From positions 35,990 through 99,989 of the forward strand of contig CAJUMC010000007.1 in assembly GCA_910587085.1 (NCBI GenBank): a stretch of DNA of 64,000 nucleotides, written 5' to 3'. A model generated the notes under the pieces. The model had not been told where the DNA came from. It made no database searches and saw only the letters and a program-made list of their open reading frames with translations. The translations under genes were made by a program, and so were the position numbers. The stretch is from an uncultured Lachnospiraceae bacterium (GTDB lineage: Bacteria; Bacillota; Clostridia; Lachnospirales; Lachnospiraceae). Position 1 is the first letter of the stretch. Each line of letters opens with the position of its first letter. Below are positions 17,780 to 24,317 of this stretch, piece after piece.

Positions 17780-18003
17780 CTGTTTGAATGTTCTGCTATT
17801 TCCTGGGATTGAATGGTTTACTTTGTATGTATCGGATTGCCGGATTTTTTGATTACAAAACTTTTTAAAAAATAAATTTATAATGTAGAATGCCGCTGTA
17901 GTTTCCAGGCTTTTGTGACTTTGCTTTGAAAAAAGCAGTCCGATCGAAACGGATCCGGGAACATATCGCGGTGCATGGAATATTAAACGGAGAAAGGAAT
18001 GCC

Positions 18004-19002
18004 ATGAAGGACAGAAGGACGGAGGAGGAGAACCCGGAAATTGAAAATTGGGAATTCATTACTGTTGAGGCGGAAGCTCAGGGCCGTCGCCTTGATAAGC
18101 TGCTTTCCGAGCTGCAGCCGGCCCTTTCCCGGACCTATCTGCAGAAACTGATTGATAACGGCAGAATACTCGTGGATCGAAAACAGGCAAAGGCAGGGCT
18201 GAATCTGCGCGCGGGGCAGGAGATTGCGATCAGCATTCCGGAGCCGGAGATGCTGGATGTTCTTCCGGAGCCGCTCCCCCTGGATATTCTTTATGAAGAT
18301 GATGATGTAATTCTTATAAATAAAGGAAAAAACATGGTCGTACACCCGGCCGCCGGGCATTATACTGGAACACTTGTCAACGGGCTGCTGTATCACTGCG
18401 GAAACCGGCTGTCCGGCATTAATGGCATACTGCGCCCCGGAATTGTTCATCGAATCGACCGAAATACAACGGGTGTTCTTGTGGTATGCAAAAATGATCA
18501 TGCACATCAATGTCTGTCCGATCAGCTCAAGGTACACTCCATCACCAGAAAATATAATGCGCTTGTCCACCGCGCGTTTTCTCATCCGACCGGCCGGGTG
18601 GAGGGGCCAATCGGCCGGCATCCGACGGATCGCACGAAAATGGCAATCAATGAAAAAAATGGAAAGCCTGCCGCAACTAATTATGATGTTTTAGAAAATT
18701 TCGGGTTAAATTATGCGCATGTAGAATGCCAGCTGGAGACAGGGCGTACTCACCAGATCCGGGTTCATCTGGCCTCCATCGGACATCCTTTGCTGGGTGA
18801 TGATGTATACGGTAAACCGAAGGACGGCTTCCATCTGCAGGGACAGGCGCTTCATGCACGTATCCTCGGTTTTCGTCACCCGTCCACCGGACGCTATGTT
18901 GAATTCGAAGCTCCTCTGCCGGACTATTTTACGGAACTGGAAGAGAAGCTTCGCAGAATGTGTGGAGGGAATACCGCGCATAGCACTTACGTGCTTTTTT
19001 AA
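18004..19002 (+). CDS. RluD-type rRNA pseudouridine synthase
   Basis: RluA/RluD family enzyme. An N-terminal S4 domain (GRRLDKLLSELQPALSRTYL, about residues 25-45) is followed by the catalytic domain with the HRIDRNTTG motif, whose Asp is the nucleophile, and the ETGRTHQIRVHLASIGHPLLGD block broken over residues about 242-262. The start ATG 18004 is preferred because AAAGGA lies 5 bases upstream; an in-frame TTG further upstream at 17926 has no such site. It follows lspA, a pairing common in Firmicutes. Exact target uridines cannot be read from sequence. Confidence 0.93.
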   Translation: MKDRRTEEENPEIENWEFITVEAEAQGRRLDKLLSELQPALSRTYLQKLIDNGRILVDRKQAKAGLNLRAGQEIAISIPEPEMLDVLPEPLPLDILYEDDDVILINKGKNMVVHPAAGHYTGTLVNGLLYHCGNRLSGINGILRPGIVHRIDRNTTGVLVVCKNDHAHQCLSDQLKVHSITRKYNALVHRAFSHPTGRVEGPIGRHPTDRTKMAINEKNGKPAATNYDVLENFGLNYAHVECQLETGRTHQIRVHLASIGHPLLGDDVYGKPKDGFHLQGQALHARILGFRHPSTGRYVEFEAPLPDYFTELEEKLRRMCGGNTAHSTYVLF

Positions 19003-19139
19003 GCTTGCAAAAGGGCAGCACATCCGTCTGCGAAAAACGGAATTACAGGAAAGTTTTAAAAGGGCTGCAGGAAAATTTTCTGAAAGGCTGCTGAGAAAGA
19101 CAGATTCTGAGAATGGAGCAGGACGGAGGAATCAATCAC

Positions 19140-20513
19140 ATGAAACGGAAGCTGATCGACGAGCTTGCTGCCTGGCGTACAGCAAAACACAGAAAACCTC
19201 TTTTTCTTTTTGGAGCACGGGGCTGCGGTAAAACCTTTCTCGCGCTTGAGTTTGCCCGGTCTTTTTATGAAGGGGCACTTTACCTGAATTTTGAGCAGCA
19301 TTCGGAAAAACGTAATCGCTTTCTGCATTTTTTTGAGGAATCTTTTCATTGGGGTTTATCCGGAATAGCTGTCGATTCAAATTCTTCCGATTTAAATGCG
19401 GCCGATTTAAACTCCGGTTTTACCGCTTTTCTTTCGGCGGTATTTGAAATTCCCCGGGAATATCTGCCGAACTTCCTTGTCATTCTGGATGAGGTTGCAG
19501 CTGCGGACGGTCTTCTGGAAAGATTTTCATCCGTATGGAAAGAGGAGCTTCCATTCTCTGTTATGCTCCTGTCCAGCCGTGCTCTGCCGAAAGAAATCCA
19601 AACTCCGGATTACGAGCTGCACAGACTGTTTCCGCTGCAGTTTGACGAATTCCTGTGCGCTGTCGGCTCCGAATGGTACGCGGAGGTTATCCAGGGACAT
19701 TATCAGACAAAACATAAAGTTCCAGGAATTGTTCACAATGAACTGCTGGAGCATTTTGAGGATTATCTGCTGACCGGAGGAATGCCGGCTGCGGTCAATG
19801 AATATCTTGCCTCAAAATCGTCGGACAATGTTTTTGAAATTCATCAGAGTATTTTCGGAAAAATATTGCTTGATATTTCCAGGTATTATGAGGAAGGTCT
19901 TGCCCTGCGCATGCGCCAGGTGCTGTCCGTTGTCCCGGAGCAGCTCGCAAAACCAAATCCGAAGTTTCAATATCGTATGCTTCGCAAGGGCGCAACCTCG
20001 TCCATGTATGAGCCTGCAATTAACAGGCTTACTGCGGATTCTGTTCTTTTGTCCTGTCACAGTCTTTCCGACAAAGCTTCCTTCCGTTTATTTCCGGCTG
20101 ATGTCGGAATATATGCAGGAATGGAGTGCTGCGTTTTGGGGTTTGGCAACACCCGGGAAGCTTCCGCTGATACAGGGCAGTCGGTTCAATATAATGTACG
20201 GAATAGTATATATTTTAATTCAAGCGCCAGGAAGGCCGCTCTGGAATGTTATGTTATACAGGCGCTTGCGGCCCGGGGATATCAGCCGTTTTTCTGGACT
20301 TCAGGAACGCATGCAAAAATTGATTTTGTGATAAAGAAAGAGGAGAGTGATATCCCTGTCGAAATCAAAACAGAGGAACGTTCCAGATCAAAAAGTCTTG
20401 GAATTTACCGGCAGGAAAATGAAATAGCGTATTCTGTTAAAATTTCATCCAAAAACTTTGATTTTACGGGATTTTCAAAACAAATTCCTTATTATGCTGT
20501 ATTCTGCCTTTGA
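19140..20513 (+). CDS. AAA_14/DUF4143 ATPase
   Basis: 457-residue P-loop protein: Walker A GARGCGKT near the N-terminus, Walker B-like LVILDEVAA, and a C-terminal DUF4143-type nuclease-like region containing DFVIKKEESDIPVEIKTEE (broken). This architecture is widespread and variably present in anaerobes; its biological role is not established. The start at 19140 is supported by GGAGGA at 19125-19130. The gene is more AT-rich than its neighbours and stands alone, consistent with an accessory gene. No toxin or target partner is adjacent. Confidence 0.85.
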   Translation: MKRKLIDELAAWRTAKHRKPLFLFGARGCGKTFLALEFARSFYEGALYLNFEQHSEKRNRFLHFFEESFHWGLSGIAVDSNSSDLNAADLNSGFTAFLSAVFEIPREYLPNFLVILDEVAAADGLLERFSSVWKEELPFSVMLLSSRALPKEIQTPDYELHRLFPLQFDEFLCAVGSEWYAEVIQGHYQTKHKVPGIVHNELLEHFEDYLLTGGMPAAVNEYLASKSSDNVFEIHQSIFGKILLDISRYYEEGLALRMRQVLSVVPEQLAKPNPKFQYRMLRKGATSSMYEPAINRLTADSVLLSCHSLSDKASFRLFPADVGIYAGMECCVLGFGNTREASADTGQSVQYNVRNSIYFNSSARKAALECYVIQALAARGYQPFFWTSGTHAKIDFVIKKEESDIPVEIKTEERSRSKSLGIYRQENEIAYSVKISSKNFDFTGFSKQIPYYAVFCL

Positions 20514-20590
20514 CCAAAGTTCGGATTGTTATATATCCACAAAAATGAGATTCCACATTTATGGATATATGACAAATCACCCCATAGTGC

Positions 20591-20619
20591 TTGACAGTAA
20601 GATTCTAATATAGTAGAAT
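20591..20619 (+). promoter_or_regulatory. Sigma-A type promoter with dyad over the -10
   Basis: TTGACA at 20591-20596 and TAGAAT at 20614-20619 are spaced by 17 bases. ATTCTA at 20602-20607 is the inverted copy of the -10, so the spacer and -10 form a dyad. It lies about 260 bases before the BlaI-like start, implying a long leader or a second promoter closer in. Confidence 0.6.
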
Positions 20620-20748
20620 ATTATTGCGTTTTTGTTACAGGATTAAAAATTGTCTTCTACGCTTGTGTAATCTATTATCCGCGGCGGCAGCATCTCAAAC
20701 GATCTGTTTGCTGCGGTTCGTTTACTGTATTTTTATATGATTCTGACC

Positions 20749-20802
20749 TTTTGTTCTAACTGTGTAAATCGCAGAAAACAGTTAGACAAATGTAGAACAA
20801 AA
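20749..20802 (+). promoter_or_regulatory. Overlapping palindromes, candidate operator of the BlaI-like repressor
   Basis: TTTTGTTCTA (20749-20758) and TAGAACAAAA (20793-20802) are perfect 10-base inverted arms. TAACTGT (20757-20763) and ACAGTTA (20778-20784) form a second inner pair. GACAAATGTA at 20785-20794 differs by one base from the TACA-NN-TGTA core of BlaI/MecI operators. Placement about 80 bases before the repressor start suggests autoregulation. Confidence 0.5.
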
Positions 20803-20879
20803 TAGCAGAAACAGTTCATAATCCTGGCCTCAATAATATTTTTTGTACATAAAGCATTGAATTAAGGAGAGCTTTTGGC

Positions 20880-21245
20880 ATGAATGACATACGACTGCAT
20901 GAGGGTGAACTGAATATTATGGAATTATTATGGTCAAACAAGTCATTGGCTGCAAAGGATATTGCAAAAATCGTAAAGGAGTATATCGGCTGGGAAAAAA
21001 ATACAACTTATACGGTAATCAAGCGTCTGATTGAAAAGGGAGCTGTGAAGAGAGAAGAGCCTGGTTTTATCTGCCGGGCTATGATTTCCAAAAGGACAGT
21101 ACAGGTAACGGAGACAAAAAACCTGCTGGCAAAATTTTATAATGGATCACTAAGCTCTTTTTTTGTGGAATTTCTTGGGAATCAATCGCTGAGCCCAGTT
21201 GAGGTAATGGAATTGAAAAAAATTCTGAATCAGTATCAGGGATAA
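20880..21245 (+). CDS. BlaI/MecI/CopY family transcriptional repressor
   Basis: 121-residue winged-helix repressor. The N-terminal DNA-binding domain shows HEGELNIMELLWSNKSLAAK and NTTYTVIKRLIEKGAVKREE, and the C-terminal dimerisation part shows NLLAKFYNGSLSSFFVEFL, all close to BlaI. AAGGAGAG sits 8 bases before the ATG. In the classic system a BlaR/MecR sensor protease (M56) is encoded next door; none is found in this window. The last codons (NQYQG) overlap the first copy of a 36-bp tandem repeat. The nearest downstream gene on the same strand is the LD-carboxypeptidase at 21923. Confidence 0.88.
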   Translation: MNDIRLHEGELNIMELLWSNKSLAAKDIAKIVKEYIGWEKNTTYTVIKRLIEKGAVKREEPGFICRAMISKRTVQVTETKNLLAKFYNGSLSSFFVEFLGNQSLSPVEVMELKKILNQYQG

Positions 21246-21727
21246 TAAAAGAGCAGGTTTATTTATGTTTAGTAACAGGGATAGAAGAACAAGTTTATAA
21301 GTTAGGTATCAGGGATAAAAGAGCATGTTTACATAAGTTAGATATTGGGATAAAGAACAAGCTTATATACGTTTGGCATCAAAGATAGAGGAACAGGATT
21401 ATTTACTTTTGGCATCAGAGATAGAGGAACAGGATTATTTACTTTTGGCATCAAAGATAGAGGAACAGGATTATTTAAGTTTGGCATCAGAGATAGAAGA
21501 ACAGGATTATTTACTTTTGGCATCAGAGATAGAGGAACAGAATTATTTACGTTTGGCATCAGAGATAGAGGAACAGGATTATTTAAGCTTGAATCAGAGA
21601 TAGAAAAACAAGATTTTTTTAAGTTTAAATCAGGGATGAAATAACAAGATTTTTTAAATTTGGATCAGGAATAAAGACCAATTTTATACGTTTGGTATGA
21701 GAGATAATAGAAAAAGTTTTATAAATT
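21233..21727 (+). repeat. 36-bp tandem repeat array, about 14 copies
   Basis: Six consecutive near-identical 36-base units begin at 21375, 21411, 21447, 21483, 21519 and 21555 (each starting GGCATC and containing GATAGAGGAACAGG). About four degenerate units lie before and four after, spaced 32-38 bases. The first recognisable unit starts inside the last codons of the BlaI-like gene (TATCAGGGATAA). Because 36 is a multiple of three the core is open in frames on both strands (12-residue period ASEIEEQDYLLL on plus), but there is no ribosome site, so coding is doubtful. There are no spacers, so it is not a CRISPR array. Confidence 0.9.
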
Positions 21728-21922
21728 GGAAAACAGGTTTTTATAATCTAAATGCAAAACATAAAATCTAGCAGCTGAGCTGAAAACAAATGAAAATTTA
21801 CAGCAAAGAATGATGTGCCGAAGCATCCGTTTCCAGATTGCTGCAGGTGTTCCCCGGGCTTCATCGGAAAAGAGCCTACGACTAGATACAATTGGTAAGA
21901 AAGGGCAGAAGAGCAGTTTATT

Positions 21923-23020
21923 ATGCGTTATCCAAAATTTATTAAAGAGAAGGACACCATTGGATTTGTTGCACCGTCGTTCGGCTGTAATATCGAACCG
22001 TACCGCAGCGCTTTTGACAGTGCATGCCGAAAATTTCAAAAACTTGGCTATCAGCTGGATTTTGGCCCGAACTGTTTTGCCGGGGAAGGGATCGGAATCA
22101 GCAGTACGCCGGAAAAATGCGGAAGAGAGCTGACCGAGTATTATGCCAGTTCCCGCAATCAGGCTTTAATTTCCTGCGGGGGCGGAGAATTGATGTGCAG
22201 CATTTTGGATTATGTAGATTTTGAACAGCTTCAAAATGCTTCGCCGAAGTGGTATATAGGCTATTCAGATAATACTAATTTTACTTTTTTATTGACAACA
22301 ATACTGGATACCGCATCCATTTATGGGCCATGCGCACCGGCATTTGGTATGGAGCCATGGCATCCGGCAATATCCGATGCCTGGAATATTTTGACGGGCA
22401 ATAAGCTGAGTGTAAAAAGTTATAATTCCTGGGAAAGAGTTTCCTTAAAAGATGAATCCCATCCCCTGGCTCCGTATCATACAACAGAGCCGGAGATTTT
22501 TCATACATTTGTCCCTGTGCCGAATAAGGCATTTTCTGCTGAAATGAACTCATTGCCTCAGAAAAAAGAATTTGAAATTATGGAAACCCGACAGGAAATT
22601 AAAATAAGCGGCCGGCTGCTGGGAGGCTGCATGGATTGCCTTGTGAATTTGCTTGGAACCCGATATGATTTTGTTGCCGGTTTCAACGAAAAATACCGTG
22701 AGGACGGAATTATCTGGTTTCTGGAATCCTGCGATTTAAATATAATGTCGATTTATCGTGCAATATGGCAGATGCAGCACGCCGGATGGTTTCAGTATGT
22801 AAAGGGATTTCTTTTCGGACGGCCGCTTTGTTTTGGTCAAACAATGTTTGGTCTGGATCAATATCGTGCGGCAACAGAATTGCTGGCACAATACAACGTT
22901 CCGATACTTATGGATCTGGATATCGGGCATTTGCCTCCGGCAATGCCGTTGATCTGCGGAAGTCTGGGGGAGATTAGTATTTGTGGAAATCAAATGAATA
23001 TTAAAATGCGTATGGAATAA
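21923..23020 (+). CDS. S66 family LD-carboxypeptidase (LdcA/MccF-like)
   Basis: 365-residue serine peptidase of the S66 family, which removes D-Ala from tetrapeptide stems or cleaves peptide-nucleotide antibiotics such as microcin C. The opening KEKDTIGFVAPS, the nucleophile elbow GYSDNT, the ESCD glutamate block (FLESCDLN) and the catalytic histidine in DLDIGHLPPAMPL are all present. The long form with an extended middle resembles MccF-like members more than E. coli LdcA, so a peptide-resistance role cannot be excluded. There is no signal peptide, so it is cytoplasmic. It is followed by a strong stem-loop at 23049. Confidence 0.88.
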   Translation: MRYPKFIKEKDTIGFVAPSFGCNIEPYRSAFDSACRKFQKLGYQLDFGPNCFAGEGIGISSTPEKCGRELTEYYASSRNQALISCGGGELMCSILDYVDFEQLQNASPKWYIGYSDNTNFTFLLTTILDTASIYGPCAPAFGMEPWHPAISDAWNILTGNKLSVKSYNSWERVSLKDESHPLAPYHTTEPEIFHTFVPVPNKAFSAEMNSLPQKKEFEIMETRQEIKISGRLLGGCMDCLVNLLGTRYDFVAGFNEKYREDGIIWFLESCDLNIMSIYRAIWQMQHAGWFQYVKGFLFGRPLCFGQTMFGLDQYRAATELLAQYNVPILMDLDIGHLPPAMPLICGSLGEISICGNQMNIKMRME

Positions 23021-23048
23021 GAAGCGGGGAGGGCAATTCCTCCTGCTT

Positions 23049-23097
23049 CCATTATTTCGCTAAACTCAGGTTTAGCGAAATAATGGACCATTTTTTG
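23049..23097 (+). terminator. Long AT-rich stem-loop, likely terminator
   Basis: Perfect 17-base arms at 23049-23065 and 23070-23086 surround a TCAG loop. ACCATTTTTTG follows. It sits 29 bases after the LD-carboxypeptidase stop. An operator or recombination function is an alternative because the arms are AT-rich. Confidence 0.75.
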
Positions 23098-23210
23098 TAA
23101 TCTTCGCCAAAGTATAACTTAATTCCTATTTTTTGCTAAATTTTTATTGCATTATTATGGGAAACTTTGTTAAACCAGTTAATCATCAAATAGTTTTTGG
23201 AGGTTTTACA

Positions 23211-24272
23211 ATGAACAACAATCTCACTTATACCGAGCAAATTGATCAGGAAAATGTTTTAAAACTTCGTGAACTGCGCAAAGTGCTTCCCCGCTTTCTC
23301 GGAGCATATTTTATCAGCGTGGATCAGGTTCTGGCAAGCCGAACCAAAATCGCCTATGCTATTGATCTGAAAACCTTTTTTGACTACATCAAGGCATCCA
23401 ATCCTGTCTACCGTGATAAAGAGATCCCCGACTTTGGGATTGATACAATTTCCCATTTGAACTTTACCGATATTTATGAATATATGGAATATCTGAAACT
23501 TTATGAAACACCGGAAGGAAAACGTGTTTCCAATAACGGCCGTGCAATTAAACGAAAAATGTCCGCTGTCCGGTCCATGTATAACTATTTTTATAAAAAT
23601 GAGGTTATTGAAGCAAATCCGGCTATTCAGGTTGATATGCCAAGACTTCACGATAAAGCAATTATCCGCCTGGATGTCAATGAAATTGCAGATTTGCTTG
23701 ATGCCGTAGAAACCGGCAATACACTGACGGATCAGCAGCTTAGATTTCACAGGAAAAACAAAAAACGCGATCTTGCATTGATGACTCTTATGCTTGGTAC
23801 AGGAATCCGTGTCTCAGAATGTGTAGGACTTGATCTGGCAGACATTGATTTTAACAATGACAGAATAAAAATTGTTCGAAAAGGCGGTAATGAAGCATTT
23901 GTCTATTTTGGGGACGAAGTTCGTGAAGCGCTGGAAGCTTATCTTGAAGAACGTGAAACAGCAGACGGCATTTTGGAGGGACACGAAAATGCTCTCTTTC
24001 TCTCCTCTCGCAGCCGGCGCCTTACCGTGCGAAGCGTTGAGGTTTTAGTAAAAAAATACTCACAGACAGTAATAAGCATGAAAAACATAACTCCTCACAA
24101 ATTAAGAAGTACTTACGGTACAGCACTGTATCAGAAAACAGGCGACATCTATCTTGTGGCCGATGTACTCGGCCACAAAGATGTCAATACGACGAAAAAG
24201 CATTATGCTGCAATTGAAGAAGAACGGCGAAGATCAGCCAGAAATAAAGTTGTTCTGAGAAAAGACAAATAG
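23211..24272 (+). CDS. xerS: Tyrosine recombinase, XerS-like
   Basis: 353-residue tyrosine recombinase. The catalytic set is complete: Arg200 (GTGIRVSE), Lys224 (RKGG), His296 and Arg299 (TPHKLRSTYG), His322 (LGHKD) and nucleophile Tyr332 (KKHY). The N-terminal SAM-like core domain begins with ENVLKLRELRKVLPRFL. Length and the DIYLVADVLGHKDVNTTKKH block resemble streptococcal XerS, the single recombinase that resolves chromosome dimers, more than phage integrases; no excisionase or phage genes are near. The start at 23211 is supported by GGAGGT 6 bases upstream. It lies beside the SOS module, separated by a terminator. Confidence 0.85.
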   Translation: MNNNLTYTEQIDQENVLKLRELRKVLPRFLGAYFISVDQVLASRTKIAYAIDLKTFFDYIKASNPVYRDKEIPDFGIDTISHLNFTDIYEYMEYLKLYETPEGKRVSNNGRAIKRKMSAVRSMYNYFYKNEVIEANPAIQVDMPRLHDKAIIRLDVNEIADLLDAVETGNTLTDQQLRFHRKNKKRDLALMTLMLGTGIRVSECVGLDLADIDFNNDRIKIVRKGGNEAFVYFGDEVREALEAYLEERETADGILEGHENALFLSSRSRRLTVRSVEVLVKKYSQTVISMKNITPHKLRSTYGTALYQKTGDIYLVADVLGHKDVNTTKKHYAAIEEERRRSARNKVVLRKDK

Positions 24273-24282
24273 TATGTCCTGC

Positions 24283-24317
24283 TATCCGACCGGCTATCTG
24301 CCGGTCGGATATTTTTT
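24283..24317 (+). terminator. Intrinsic terminator of the recombinase gene
   Basis: TATCCGACCGGC (24283-24294) pairs with GCCGGTCGGATA (24300-24311) around TATCT, followed by six T. The left arm touches the stop codon of the convergent amidase gene. Confidence 0.9.

Larger units (their letters stand above)
20514..20879 (+). other. 366-base regulatory gap upstream of the BlaI-like gene
   Basis: AT-rich, no gene. It contains an inverted repeat ATATATCCA (20531-20539) / TGGATATAT (20572-20580), a strong promoter at 20591-20619 whose -10 lies in a small dyad, and a larger palindrome at 20749-20802 described separately. Confidence 0.7.

Noticed and set aside
19113..19139. Earlier ATG for the DUF4143 ATPase
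   Set aside because: The ribosome site GGAGGA lies after this ATG and fits the start at 19140.
21373..21603. 76-codon open frame across the tandem repeat (and a frame on the other strand)
   Set aside because: The 36-base unit is a multiple of three, so frames stay open automatically. There is no ribosome site, and the flanking degenerate units contain stops.
21233..21727. CRISPR-like regular repeats
   Set aside because: Units are contiguous with no unique spacers, and no cas genes are near.
23102..23129. dif-like site upstream of the XerS-like gene
   Set aside because: Only a short imperfect AAGT-ATA-ACTT dyad; the arms do not resemble known dif arms closely enough.
23133..23210. Upstream start for the recombinase
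   Set aside because: GGAGGT stands directly before ATG 23211, and the added residues are unlike the family.
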